Positions 1 through 8,151 of a DNA stretch of 64,000 bases are shown piece by piece (position 1 is the stretch's first letter; each line of letters begins with the position of its first letter). Source of the stretch: Paenibacillus flagellatus (GTDB lineage Bacteria > Bacillota > Bacilli > Paenibacillales > NBRC-103111). The DNA is taken from NCBI RefSeq assembly GCF_003217775.1, contig NZ_QJVJ01000008.1, forward strand, positions 186,001 to 250,000, written 5' to 3'. The position numbers and the translations under genes were made by a program. The notes beneath the pieces are model-generated. The model saw nothing but the letters and a program-made list of their open reading frames with translations, was not told the origin of the DNA and searched no databases.

Positions 1-89
1 GTCCATTCCTCTTCAGGGAGTGCGGCCAAGCCTTCAAGCCACTCGTCCCGAATTTGCCAATTGTAACGGAACATCGGTAACGGGTTCAT
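1..89 (-). CDS. DinB-like protein, N-terminal fragment cut by window edge
   Basis: Only the first 29 codons are present; the gene continues off the left edge. The start is read at the ATG at 89-87, preceded on the minus strand by GGAGG about 12 nt upstream. The visible residues (MNPLPMFRYNWQIRDEWLEG) resemble the opening of DinB/DUF664-type four-helix proteins, which commonly begin with an aromatic-rich NWQ.RDEW segment. Those proteins are metal-binding and some are thiol-dependent enzymes. The assignment rests on this short stretch only, so the specific role is unknown. Confidence 0.5.
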   Translation of the reverse strand, partial: MNPLPMFRYNWQIRDEWLEGLAALPEEEW

Positions 90-223
90 AGGAAACGATA
101 ACCTCCCGGGATCGGTTGATAGCTTTAGTATAGAGAATAGAAGACTAGGGAACAAGCGTTCGATCGTATACTTCCGCGAGATTGCATGCCTGGGGGCAAA
201 CACTCGATGCGCGGACGGACCGG

Positions 224-253
224 TTGACAACGGGGAGCGATATCGGGTATGTT
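224..253 (+). promoter_or_regulatory. Putative SigA promoter of the tetR-like gene
   Basis: TTGACA at 224-229 and TATGTT at 248-253 are separated by 18 nt, about 40 nt before the GTG start at 293. The -35 is perfect and the -10 matches 4 of 6. No clear palindromic operator was seen around it. Confidence 0.5.
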
Positions 254-292
254 TTAATTGAACAACGGTCAAAAAAAGGAGGCGCATGCCCG

Positions 293-880
293 GTGTCGCC
301 ACGCAAAGCGGTCGACGAAGAGCTCGGCCGCGACAAGATCATGCAAGCGGCCCGCGAGCTGTTTGCGGAGCAAGGCTACCGGTCCGTCTCGATGCGCGGC
401 ATCGCCGGCAAGCTCGGCTACAGTCACGGCGCGCTGTACTACCATTTCAAAGACAAGGCGGACTTGTTCAGCGCCATGGTCATCGCCGACTTCGAGCGTC
501 TGGACGAGCGGCTGGAGGACGTGGCGGCCGGAAGGAGCGACGACCCGAAGGAGACGCTCGAAAGGCTGTTCCTCGCCTATATCCGGTTCGGCTTCGAGCA
601 TAAGCGACATTACGAAGTGATGTTTTTGCTGGCGGAATCGGAATTGAACGACGCCGCGCGGACGGCCAAGATGCGGTCGTACGAGAAGTTCGCCGCGTTC
701 GTCACGGAGCTGCTGAAGGAGCTCGGAAGCGCGGAGAGCGGGACGCTCATGGCGCCGTGGAGCTTGTTCCTGTCGCTGCACGGATTCGTCGCGTATTATT
801 TGCATACGGATCAGACGTATGACGGCATGCGCGGGTTGGCGGAGAAGCATGCGCGTCTTCTGGTTCGCGGTACGCTGTAA
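293..880 (+). CDS. TetR/AcrR family transcriptional regulator
   Basis: A 195-residue one-component repressor. Residues about 13-60 form the TetR helix-turn-helix: the string AARELFAEQGYRSVSMRGIA is followed by LGYSHGALYYHFKDKADLF, the usual recognition-helix pattern. The C-terminal half is helical and ligand-binding in this family, with no recognisable specificity. A frame open from 182 exists, but the GTG at 293 is preferred because AAAGGAGG lies at 277-283, about 10 nt before it. The epimerase gene starts 63 nt downstream on the same strand, so the regulator may control it; that is an inference from position only. Confidence 0.85.
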   Translation: MSPRKAVDEELGRDKIMQAARELFAEQGYRSVSMRGIAGKLGYSHGALYYHFKDKADLFSAMVIADFERLDERLEDVAAGRSDDPKETLERLFLAYIRFGFEHKRHYEVMFLLAESELNDAARTAKMRSYEKFAAFVTELLKELGSAESGTLMAPWSLFLSLHGFVAYYLHTDQTYDGMRGLAEKHARLLVRGTL

Positions 881-943
881 GGCGTGCCCCTTTTTTTGCC
901 GATTAATTGACCGATGGTAAATAATGTGGTGGAGGAGACGGAC

Positions 944-1918
944 ATGAAAAGAGCGGTCGTACTGGGAGCCGCGGGCGGAATGGGCCGCGCGCTCGCAAAG
1001 GAATTGCTGGCGAGAGGCGTCGAAACGGTCGCGTTCGGCCGGTCGCGCGGGAAGCTGGAATCGTTGGCCGAAGAGATCGGGCATCGTTCGTCGTTGACGA
1101 TTAAGGCGGGGGACGCGCTTCGGCCGGACGAGGTGGCGGAGGCGGCCGCAGGGGCCGACGTCCTGTTCCACAGCATGGGCATGCCGTACCCGGAATGGGG
1201 GGAGAAGCTGCTTCCGCTGGCCGCGTCGGTCATGCGGGGGGCGAGGATGGCGGGGGCGAAGACGGTCGTCATCGACAATATTTATCCGTACGGCCGACGG
1301 ACCGGTCCGGAGCCCGCGACCGAAAGCCATCCGAAGCGTCCGCACACCCGCAAGGGCCGGTTGAAGCTGGATATGGAGCGCGTCGTCATGGACGCTCACC
1401 GGGAGGGCGCTCCCGCGCTGATCGTCCGGCTCCCCGACTTTTACGGTCCGGACGCGCCGAACAGCATGCTCGACATGACGCTGGCCGCCATCGCGAAGCG
1501 GAAGCCGGCGATGTTCGTCGGCCGGCTGGACGTTCCGCGCGAGTATGTCTATGTCCCCGATGCGGCGAAGGCGGTCGTCGAGCTCGCCTTTCGGGAGGAC
1601 GCCTACGGGGAAAGCTGGCACGTCCCCGGAGCGGGCGTCATCACCGGGGCGGACATCGTCCGCATCGCAAGGGACGAGGCCGGCGCGAGCAAGCCGGTCC
1701 GCACGATCGGGCGCAAAACGTTCGCCCTGCTCGGGCTGTTCAATCCGTTCATGCGCGAGGTGAGAGAGATGCTCTACTTGACCGAGGAGCCGTTCGTGCT
1801 GAGCGGAGCCAAGTACGAGCGGCGCATCGGGCCGCTGCCGGCGACGCCGTTCGAGCAGGGTATCCGCGAAACGGTCCGGGCGCATATGGCCAAGTCGGCG
1901 GACGCCGTCGGACGATAA
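944..1918 (+). CDS. NAD(P)-dependent epimerase/dehydratase family protein (extended SDR)
   Basis: A 324-residue protein with an N-terminal Rossmann nucleotide-binding motif, VVLGAAGGMGRALAKELL at residues about 4-21, a variant of GxxGxxG. Later segments (NIYPYG, RLPDFYGP, YVYVPDAAKAV) match extended short-chain dehydrogenases that act on nucleotide sugars or similar substrates. The usual YxxxK catalytic pair is not obvious, so it may be an atypical, NmrA-like or sugar-epimerase-like member. Start chosen at 944 because GGAGGAG at 931-937 is well placed; the earlier ATG at 914 lacks this. It probably forms a unit with the upstream TetR gene. Confidence 0.8.
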   Translation: MKRAVVLGAAGGMGRALAKELLARGVETVAFGRSRGKLESLAEEIGHRSSLTIKAGDALRPDEVAEAAAGADVLFHSMGMPYPEWGEKLLPLAASVMRGARMAGAKTVVIDNIYPYGRRTGPEPATESHPKRPHTRKGRLKLDMERVVMDAHREGAPALIVRLPDFYGPDAPNSMLDMTLAAIAKRKPAMFVGRLDVPREYVYVPDAAKAVVELAFREDAYGESWHVPGAGVITGADIVRIARDEAGASKPVRTIGRKTFALLGLFNPFMREVREMLYLTEEPFVLSGAKYERRIGPLPATPFEQGIRETVRAHMAKSADAVGR

Positions 1919-1995
1919 CCGCCCGATCCGCGCCGGGGCCCCGCTGACGGCCCGTGTCCCTGTCTCCCGGCGAGCGCCGGCCGAGCGATAGCCGC

Positions 1996-2553
1996 TTAAA
2001 ACCGGAAACGCTCGTGACCGACCGCCTTATAGCCGGCAAACCCTTCGAGGGTGAGCAGCTTTTCCTTCAGCTTCATGCCGCCCCGGTAGCCGGTCAACGT
2101 GCCGTTCGTTCCGATGACGCGGTGGCACGGCACGACGATCGGAATCGGGTTCGCGCCGTTGGCCGCGCCGACGGCCCGCACCGCGCGGGGGGAGCCGGCG
2201 GCGGCGGCGATGTCCGCGTACGAGCGCACTTCGCCGTAAGGAATGGCGGCGACGGCTTTCCATACCGACTGCTGGAACGGCGTGCCGATGTAGTCGATCG
2301 GCACCGTAAACGCCGTCCGTTCTTCCGCGAAATATTCCGCGATTTGCCGGGCGTACTCGGCCATAACCGCCGGGTCCTCCGCCGGTACGACGCCGGGCAG
2401 CCGTCTGCCCGCCCAAGCGAGCAGCTCCTCGTAAGGCTCCGCCATCAAGGAAACGAAGCACAGCCCCCGTTCGGTCGCCGCAATAATCATTCTCCGGTCT
2501 TCCAAGCTCAGCTCACACCAATACAAACGGTTCGGCGCTTCGGGCGCGTTCAT
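1996..2553 (-). CDS. ogt: Methylated-DNA--protein-cysteine S-methyltransferase
   Basis: A 185-residue suicide repair protein that moves O6-alkyl groups from guanine to its own cysteine. The active-site motif PCHRVIG has its acceptor Cys at 143, after the helix-turn-helix region (GTPFQQSVWKA, IPYGEVRSYADIA) typical of the C-terminal DNA-binding domain. The C-terminal YRGGMKLKEKLLTLEG also matches. Start at the ATG ending at 2553 with GGAGG upstream. It begins 29 nt after the Ada/AlkA fusion gene stops, on the same strand, so the two are almost certainly one adaptive alkylation-response operon. The neighbouring Ada lacks a methyltransferase domain, and this protein supplies it. Confidence 0.93.
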   Translation of the reverse strand: MNAPEAPNRLYWCELSLEDRRMIIAATERGLCFVSLMAEPYEELLAWAGRRLPGVVPAEDPAVMAEYARQIAEYFAEERTAFTVPIDYIGTPFQQSVWKAVAAIPYGEVRSYADIAAAAGSPRAVRAVGAANGANPIPIVVPCHRVIGTNGTLTGYRGGMKLKEKLLTLEGFAGYKAVGHERFRF

Positions 2554-2582
2554 GCGAACCGCCTCCTTTCTTCTCTTCACGA

Positions 2583-4055
2583 TCATGGATTTTCCCGGCG
2601 CGGCGTTTCGTCGTCCTGCAGGCTGCGCCATAAGTAAAACGTCACGTACGCCCTCCACGGCGTCCACGAGGCGAACCGCTCCCGAAGCTCCCGGGGCGAG
2701 GGCTTGCAGTCGAGCTTCCACAGGCGCCGTACCGCCTGGTGCACGCCGGCGTCCTCCGCCGGGAAGGCGGAACGGTCGCGCAGGCAGCGCATCAGCACAT
2801 ACTGCGCCGTCCAAGGGCCGATGCCGCGGATCGAGGTAAGCCTTTCGGCGGCTGCGGCGAAGTCGGGCAGAGCCAGCAGCGCGCGCTTCGACAGCGAGCC
2901 GTCCGCGATTTGCCGGGCGACCTCGATGACGTAAGCCGCTTTTTGCCGCGAAAACTGCAGGGCGGTCAGCCGCTCGACGGAAAGGCCGGCAACCGTATCC
3001 GGCGACGGGAACAGCCAATACGTCTCTCCTTCGTGCTCGACGGCGCGGCCGAACGTCTCCACGAACCGGCGCTTCAGCGTATACGCGAACGACAGCGTAA
3101 TTTGCTGGCCGATGACGGCCCAGCACAACGCTTCGAACAGGTCGGGCACGCCGGCGATGCGCAAGCCCCGGTAGTCGCGGACGAGTCGGCTCAGTACGGG
3201 ATCGGTTTCCGCCATCAAGTAAAACGGCCGGAGGTCCGTATCGAGATCGAACCATTCGCGGACGTGGCGGACCGCGGCTTCGCGCGGAGCCGGTCCGAGC
3301 TTGTCCCCGTCGCTTAAAAAGCGAACCAGGAGACGACCGGCGTCCGAAGCGGATACTTCCAGCAGCAGCGGCTCTTCCGCGCCTTCGTGGGCGAGCGCCA
3401 GCCGGATGCGGTCGTCCGCCACCCGGTACATGCATTCCTGCGGGGAACGGGCCAAGTAGACGAGCATTTGGCGATAATCGAACGGCTCCGGCGCGGCGAT
3501 CTCGATCGTGTCGGAGGCCGCTTGCCGGAACGCCGTCGGCGTCGTCCCGAACGCCTTGCGGAACGCGGCGGCGAAATGGGACGCGCTGCGGAAGCCGGCT
3601 TCGCCGGCCACCTGCGTGACGGAATCGTCCGTCTCGGCGAGCCGTTTCGCGGCTGCGTCCAGTCTCGTCTTCGCCGCGAGGGCCGAGGGGGACGTACCCG
3701 TTATCCGCTTGAACGTCCGTTGAAGATGGAACGGGCTGACGTTCAGCTCCGCGGCCAGTTCCCCGAGTGTCGGCGGGTCGAGCGGACGGCTGGCAAGAAG
3801 GCCGTTCACCCGGGCCGTCAGCTCGGCATCCGGGCCGTTGTGGCCGGGGGTGTCCGGCTTGCACCGCTTGCAGGCGCGGAATCCCGCCTGCCGGGCTTCC
3901 TCGGCGCTCGCGAAGACGCGCACGTTCTCTATGCGTGGCAGCCGGGACCGGCACGACGGGCGGCAGTAGATGCCGGTTGTGCGAATGCCCAGCCAGTAAA
4001 TGCCGTCGTACTTGCGGTCCCGCGTCAATATCGTGTTCCAGAGGTCTGGATCCAT
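2583..4055 (-). CDS. Ada regulatory domain fused to DNA-3-methyladenine glycosylase (AdaA-AlkA)
   Basis: A 490-residue fusion. Residues about 1-75 are the Ada zinc domain with four cysteines (Cys31, Cys35, Cys62, Cys65; motifs YCRPSC and CKRC), which senses methylphosphotriesters in DNA. An AraC-type helix-turn-helix follows (about 80-180: LNVSPFHLQRTFKRITG, AGFRSASHFAAAFRKAFG). The rest is an AlkA N-domain and HhH-GPD glycosylase (GIGPWTAQYVLMR, then PAEDAGV carrying the likely catalytic Asp) that excises alkylated bases. Start at ATG 4055 with GGAGGTGA upstream. Sensor, activator and repair enzyme are thus in one chain, with ogt directly downstream. This fusion type is known in Gram-positives. 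It probably activates its own promoter. Confidence 0.93.
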   Translation of the reverse strand: MDPDLWNTILTRDRKYDGIYWLGIRTTGIYCRPSCRSRLPRIENVRVFASAEEARQAGFRACKRCKPDTPGHNGPDAELTARVNGLLASRPLDPPTLGELAAELNVSPFHLQRTFKRITGTSPSALAAKTRLDAAAKRLAETDDSVTQVAGEAGFRSASHFAAAFRKAFGTTPTAFRQAASDTIEIAAPEPFDYRQMLVYLARSPQECMYRVADDRIRLALAHEGAEEPLLLEVSASDAGRLLVRFLSDGDKLGPAPREAAVRHVREWFDLDTDLRPFYLMAETDPVLSRLVRDYRGLRIAGVPDLFEALCWAVIGQQITLSFAYTLKRRFVETFGRAVEHEGETYWLFPSPDTVAGLSVERLTALQFSRQKAAYVIEVARQIADGSLSKRALLALPDFAAAAERLTSIRGIGPWTAQYVLMRCLRDRSAFPAEDAGVHQAVRRLWKLDCKPSPRELRERFASWTPWRAYVTFYLWRSLQDDETPRRENP

Positions 4056-4271
4056 GGCGGTCACCTCCTCCTTGTCAGTATAGCCCGAAGGCGGGGAGGG
4101 GAACAACGGTTCGCGAATAGGAGAGCAAGTTTTCGATAGAGGGAGCCGGAATCGGAGGTTTCGCATAAACCGATCGCGGCCGATCCGCATAGGCTGGGAA
4201 TACGGGCAAGGACGATTCCGTGCCGAATCGCCCGAACCGCCCACCTTAAACGAAAAGAGCGGATCAAGATC

Positions 4272-4532
4272 GTGAACAAGGCGAATCTCGTAACCTTTCT
4301 GCGCCATTTGCAAGGCGTATCGGCGGAAATCGAGCCGTGCGTCGACGTGCTGCTCGGGCTTCAGCGCAGCGCCGGTCCGGTGACCGAGGCCGTAACGGTG
4401 ATCAAGCACGAGCACCCGAGGCTTCATGCGCAGCTTAAGGCGCGGCTGCGCGGCAATCCGGGACTCAGTCTCGTGTTCCAGCTCAGCATGGACTATGAAA
4501 CGGCGAAGCGGAACTTGAGCGCGCCGGACTAG
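4272..4532 (+). CDS. Hypothetical protein, 86 aa
   Basis: A small, soluble-looking, helical protein beginning at GTG (VNKANLVTFLRHLQGVSAEI). No family was recognised. The ribosome-binding site is weak, a purine-rich AAAAGAGCGGA about 10 nt upstream. Codon use follows the neighbourhood (GC-rich third positions), which supports coding. It lies between the divergent Ada/AlkA gene and a c-di-GMP riboswitch unit with no clear operon partner. Confidence 0.5.
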   Translation: MNKANLVTFLRHLQGVSAEIEPCVDVLLGLQRSAGPVTEAVTVIKHEHPRLHAQLKARLRGNPGLSLVFQLSMDYETAKRNLSAPD

Positions 4533-4828
4533 AACGGCCGAGCCGCACGTTCGCGAAGCCGCCGGTATGGCCTCCGGCGAGAGCGTTGCGCTTCGAATTG
4601 TAATATTTCGACACTGATCGACATGCCCGTAATCATTCCGCAAGATTCGAGAACAGGCGGAAGGAGCGGGAAACGGCGAACGGGTGTCTTCCAGCCTTGC
4701 GGCGTAACGACAATGGAGAAAGCTCCCGCAGTAAAGAAAGCAGGCATAAAGGACTAGAAATTTGTCGATTGATGTAGTAGTATAGAACCATTCGGAGCTC
4801 ATCGAGTTCCCTCATCGAGTTCCCGCAA

Positions 4829-4925
4829 CACGAAAAGGGCAAACTTGCCGAAAGGCAAGGACGCAAAGCCGCAGACCTAACGAACGTACCCGTTTCCAAG
4901 GTGGCTGGGCCGCCGAAGTGCCGGA
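4829..4925 (+). ncRNA. Cyclic di-GMP-I (GEMM-I) riboswitch aptamer
   Basis: The segment carries the class I c-di-GMP aptamer landmarks in order: AGGGCAAAC at about 4836, a P2 hairpin CTTGCC-GAAA-GGCAAG (4844-4859) with a GNRA loop, GGACGCAAAGCC immediately after (4859-4870), the conserved CCTAA, and a P3 hairpin GGTGGC-TGG-GCCGCC (about 4900-4914) followed by GAA. The spacing matches the known family. It sits about 75 nt before the ATG at 4998. No hairpin with a T-run lies between aptamer and start codon, so control is more likely translational, but the expression platform was not resolved. Confidence 0.9.
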
Positions 4926-4997
4926 TATCGGCTCGAATCCGTGCCGGCCGGTCGACGAATGTTTTCGGCATTCCGATGACGACGAGGAGGAACAAGG

Positions 4998-5264
4998 ATG
5001 TTGAAGGAGCGCTACTACTCCACAGTGGAATTTATGGACCGGTTCGGCAAAGCGAATCGCGAGATGGCGATTTATTGCGAAGTCGGCAAAAAACCGACCA
5101 TCGGGGATTTTATCGAGGCGTTCAAGAAATCGGGGCTCGACATGGAATTGAGCGATTTCGCCAATTTGACGTTCAAGCCGAGGCGGCCATCCGAAGCGCC
5201 GGTCCTCTCGCTCCGGGTGATCCGGACGATGAAGGACCATACGTTCAAGCCGTTCGCCTGCTAA
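4998..5264 (+). CDS. Hypothetical 88-aa protein controlled by a c-di-GMP riboswitch
   Basis: ATG at 4998 follows GAGGAGGAA with good spacing. The protein (MLKERYYSTVEFMDRFGKAN at the N-terminus) is soluble, mixed charge and has Cys at its last position. It has no signal peptide or membrane segment and no family was recognised. The upstream c-di-GMP-I aptamer means its level should follow the motile/sessile second messenger. A strong terminator at 5284-5323 makes this a one-gene transcription unit, so the small protein itself is the riboswitch output. Confidence 0.8.
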   Translation: MLKERYYSTVEFMDRFGKANREMAIYCEVGKKPTIGDFIEAFKKSGLDMELSDFANLTFKPRRPSEAPVLSLRVIRTMKDHTFKPFAC

Positions 5265-5283
5265 AGAAGCGCAACCGCATCGG

Positions 5284-5323
5284 AAGCCCGTTTCCGGACA
5301 TCGTGTCCGGGAGCGGGCTTTTT
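5284..5323 (+). terminator. Rho-independent terminator after the riboswitch gene
   Basis: AAGCCCG ... CGGGCTT stem with an inner CCGGAC/GTCCGG stem, followed by TTTT. Confidence 0.85.
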
Positions 5324-5395
5324 CGGCGATGCGGCGGGACGCGGGGACGCGATTCCGTCGAAGGGCGCGACGCATGGCGGAAGGGCGCGAACCGC

Positions 5396-6082
5396 TCAAG
5401 GAGCGGTGCCGTTCAGCCTCTCTTCCGTAGACGGCTCCGCGCCCTCCAGCCGCTTCTCGAAGGACACCCGCCAGTTCGTCGACAACGCGTCCACGGCGAG
5501 CAGGGCGCGGACGCCGTCCAGATCGTCCTTGCGATGATGCTTGATCTCGTTCGCGAACGCGACGGTAAGCCCCGCCGGATGCCGGCGCTCCAGCGTAAGC
5601 GGAAGGGAGCGGTCGAACAGGCCCGGTACGAGCACCCGGAAGTAAAAGCCGGTAAAGCCGGTGTTTTGCACGCGGATGGGGAGATCCGGCACGTCGTACA
5701 TTTTGGCCAGCTTATGGCACGGCTGCCGGGGCTGCGATACTTGCAGGCGGACGTCGCCGATGGCATATATGTCGCCGATGCAGACGGCGTCCTCGGTCAT
5801 GCCGAGCACGGTCAAATTTTCCCCGAACGCGCCGTACGCCAGCTCTCGGCCAAGGTCGCGCTCCCAGTACGGATAATGCTCGTACGAGTAGACGCAGACC
5901 GCCTTGTCCGGGCCGCCGTGATGGACCAAGTCGGCTTGTCCGTCCCCTTCGAAATTGAGCGTCGTCAGCGCGATCGGGCCTTCGGCGGCCGGGCTTTTGA
6001 AGATGCCGGTCGGGACGTCCTTTCCTTTGTACACGAAAGTCGCCGGCCTGCCGACGTTCAACGAGACGATTCGGATGTCCAT
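5396..6082 (-). CDS. MOSC domain-containing protein (YiiM-like)
   Basis: A 228-residue protein with the MOSC core: DLVHHGGPDKAVCVYSYEHY, GAFGENLTVLGM and VSQPRQPCHKLA, the last carrying the conserved cysteine thought to hold a sulfur or metal ligand. MOSC proteins handle sulfur transfer to molybdenum cofactor or bind Moco; YiiM-type members reduce N-hydroxylated bases. A C-terminal extension of about 60 residues matches the YiiM (3-alpha) layout. Start at ATG 6082 with AGGAGG upstream. No molybdenum genes are nearby. Confidence 0.88.
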   Translation of the reverse strand: MDIRIVSLNVGRPATFVYKGKDVPTGIFKSPAAEGPIALTTLNFEGDGQADLVHHGGPDKAVCVYSYEHYPYWERDLGRELAYGAFGENLTVLGMTEDAVCIGDIYAIGDVRLQVSQPRQPCHKLAKMYDVPDLPIRVQNTGFTGFYFRVLVPGLFDRSLPLTLERRHPAGLTVAFANEIKHHRKDDLDGVRALLAVDALSTNWRVSFEKRLEGAEPSTEERLNGTAP

Positions 6083-6436
6083 GGGTGCGATCCTCCTGGT
6101 TTACGGTTCCGACGAATCGATTGCTCGCATCCGATCGGGTTATTTAGATATAGTAGGCGATCGTTGGCGGCTCTGGCAAGCGAAAAGCTTGGTCGGCGGA
6201 GCGCCGGCGTATCGGAACCGCTCGTCCGAGACGACGGGAACCCGGGCTCGGGAAGCGCTCCTCCGGGGTCGGACGAAGCGGCTTCCGCCCGGATTCGGGG
6301 CCGGCGCGCGCTCCGCCGATCGCGATGCGATCGTTCGTCCCTCTTACCGTACCGCGTTCGGCGCGCCCGATCAATGGCCGATTCGTTATCGGAACGATAG
6401 GCGGCGCCGATCGGTCGGAGCGAGGCGAGGAGCCGG
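6083..6436. other. Gene-free stretch between the MOSC and carbonic anhydrase genes
   Basis: 354 bp between the start of the MOSC gene and the stop of the next minus-strand gene. Long open frames run through it, but they give arginine/proline-rich translations without a ribosome-binding site. A short AT-rich patch at 6138-6152 may hold the MOSC promoter. Nothing else was recognised. Confidence 0.4.
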
Positions 6437-7066
6437 TCAAAAGGCGAGCGGCGTGGAAGCTTTGTACGCCTTGCCCAGTCGGCAGTAATAGTCGACGATA
6501 TCGGCATTCAGCGTCTTGTACCGTTCCGGCACCTCCGGCAGCGCGTCGGCCTGCTCTTGGGTCCACACCGTTCGTCCCGGCTCGACGAACCGATTGTCGG
6601 CGATGCGCACGCCGTCGGCGACGACGGCCCCGTGCATGACGACGCAATGGCGTCCGATCGTCGCGGCGGAGATCGAGACGCGCAAGCCGACGAACGTGCC
6701 GCGGCCGACGAACAGAGGGCCGTGCAGCGAGCCATGATGAAGAATGCTGACATCGCTTTCGATATAAACGCCGTAGCGTCGTCCTTCCCATTCGACGAAC
6801 TCGCCGGGATGCGCGTGGATCATGGCGAAATCTTGTATGTTGGTGCGGGGGCCGATGTAGTACGGGGGAGAGGCGTCGGCGCGAATCACGGTATGAAACC
6901 CGATGAAGACGTCGTCCTCCACCGTCACGTCGCCGATGACAATCGAGTTCGCCGCCACGACGGCGTTCAGGCTTACGGTCGGCTCGACGGGAAGGGGGGC
7001 TTCGCGAACGGGCGGATTACGGTACAAAATTTGCTGCAGCGGATAGATGCCGGACAATTTATGCAT
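6437..7066 (-). CDS. Gamma-class carbonic anhydrase-like hexapeptide-repeat protein
   Basis: A 209-residue left-handed beta-helix protein: successive hexapeptide turns (SIVIGDVTVEDDVFIG, VGRGTFVGLRVSISAATIG, VVMHGAVVADGVRI) run through residues about 40-165. Histidines in IHAHPGEF and ILHHGSLHG fit the zinc ligands of CamH-type carbonic anhydrases, so CO2 hydration is plausible; other hexapeptide proteins are not excluded. The second ATG (7066) is chosen because AAAGGAG abuts the first ATG (7075) with no spacing, whereas it lies 9 nt from the second. It appears monocistronic. Confidence 0.8.
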   Translation of the reverse strand: MHKLSGIYPLQQILYRNPPVREAPLPVEPTVSLNAVVAANSIVIGDVTVEDDVFIGFHTVIRADASPPYYIGPRTNIQDFAMIHAHPGEFVEWEGRRYGVYIESDVSILHHGSLHGPLFVGRGTFVGLRVSISAATIGRHCVVMHGAVVADGVRIADNRFVEPGRTVWTQEQADALPEVPERYKTLNADIVDYYCRLGKAYKASTPLAF

Positions 7067-7269
7067 CGCAATCATCTCCTTTGCAGTGAACGTATGCCGC
7101 CGCCGAACCGATCATGCCAGTACCGGGCGGGCGCGCGGGAGCATTATTTGACGCTGTCCGCCGGCGCGGCGATACGGCGCAAAACCGGGCGAATGCCCCG
7201 GGCAAAACACCCACCGGGCGCATACATTGGTAGCGGATATCCGAACAAAAGAATTATGGAGGAAACCCG

Positions 7270-7614
7270 ATGAACTATATCGTACAGCCCGGCGATACGC
7301 TCTATTCGATCGCCAACCGATACGGCGTTACCGTGCAGGCGCTGCTGCAGGCGAACAACATGAGCGCCCCGGGCAATTTATTCGCCGGCCAAACGATTTT
7401 CATTCCGCGTCCCCCCGGACCGTTTCCGCCGGGGCCGTTCCCGCCGGGTCCCGGACCCGGACCCGGCCGCCAGCTGGAGCAGCGCGTCACCCGACTCGAG
7501 GCGGAGACGGAGCGGCTGCAGCGCCGGCTGCAGCGGACGGACAACGAGCTGGACCGCCTCGAGCAGCGCGTCAACCGGCTGGAAGACCGGGTTCGGCGTC
7601 TCGAAGGCCGCTAA
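7270..7614 (+). CDS. LysM-domain protein with proline-rich linker and coiled coil
   Basis: 114 residues in three parts. Residues 1-47 are a single LysM domain (YIVQPGDTLYSIANRYGV ... GQTIFIP) that binds peptidoglycan or N-acetylglucosamine polymers. Residues 48-67 are a PPGPFPPG/PGPG repeat. Residues 68-114 form a heptad-patterned coiled coil rich in Arg, Leu and Glu (LEQRVTRLEAETERL ... RLEGR). There is no signal peptide; similar proteins attach to the spore surface or cortex from the mother cell, so a spore role like SafA is possible but inferred. Start at ATG after TGGAGG. Confidence 0.8.
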   Translation: MNYIVQPGDTLYSIANRYGVTVQALLQANNMSAPGNLFAGQTIFIPRPPGPFPPGPFPPGPGPGPGRQLEQRVTRLEAETERLQRRLQRTDNELDRLEQRVNRLEDRVRRLEGR

Positions 7615-7631
7615 ATCGAGGGGGAAAACGA

Positions 7632-7669
7632 ACAACGTGCGCTTCCCGCCAAGGGGAGGCGCACGTTGT
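7632..7669. terminator. Inverted repeat, likely bidirectional terminator
   Basis: A perfect 11-bp stem, ACAACGTGCGC/GCGCACGTTGT, with inner TTCCC/GGGGA pairing, between the convergent LysM and YjbQ genes. No long T-run on either side. Confidence 0.55.
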
Positions 7670-7704
7670 CGGTCTGCGGCGGCCGATGCGAGTCGAGGCC
7701 GCCG

Positions 7705-8103
7705 TCAGCCTTGCATCAGCTTCACGCAGACGGTTCGCTGCCGCGGGCCGTCGAATTCGCAGAAGTAAATTCCTTGCCACCGCCCGAGCGCCAGACGGCC
7801 GTCCTCGACGATTACGGTTTGCGACGAGCCCGTCGTTATCGCTTTCAGGTGCGCGGCGGTGTTGCCTTCCGCGTGCCGGTCGCGGGGATGCTCCCACGGA
7901 TACAGCTCGTCAAGCCGCTTCAGCACGTCGCGCTTGACGTCGGGATCGGCGTTTTCGTTGATGGCGATGCCGGCCGTCGTATGCGGACAGTAGACGACCG
8001 CCAGGCCGCTTTGCATGCCGCTTTGCCGAACCAGCTTCGCGACTTGCGGCGTAATGTCGACGATCTGGTCCCGCCGCTCCGTCGAGAGGACGAACGTATG
8101 CAT
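7705..8103 (-). CDS. YjbQ family protein (secondary thiamine-phosphate synthase fold)
   Basis: 132 residues matching UPF0047/Yjb[36 protein letters not shown] and [15 protein letters not shown] are the family signatures, with conserved His and Asn residues around the putative active site. Family members have weak thiamine-phosphate synthase activity in vitro, but the physiological role is unsettled. Start at ATG 8103 with AAAGGAG about 13 nt upstream. The acyltransferase gene lies 48 nt upstream on the same strand, so the two may be co-transcribed. Confidence 0.9.
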   Translation of the reverse strand: MHTFVLSTERRDQIVDITPQVAKLVRQSGMQSGLAVVYCPHTTAGIAINENADPDVKRDVLKRLDELYPWEHPRDRHAEGNTAAHLKAITTGSSQTVIVEDGRLALGRWQGIYFCEFDGPRQRTVCVKLMQG

Positions 8104-8151
8104 GACGAATCGAATCTCCTTTGCCGCTGCCGGCTTATTGCGGCAGCTCTT

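Noticed and set aside
269-1885. Long open frame antisense to the TetR and epimerase genes
   Set aside because: It covers two well-supported genes on the other strand, has arginine/histidine-rich composition and no ribosome-binding site. Such shadows are expected in GC-rich DNA.
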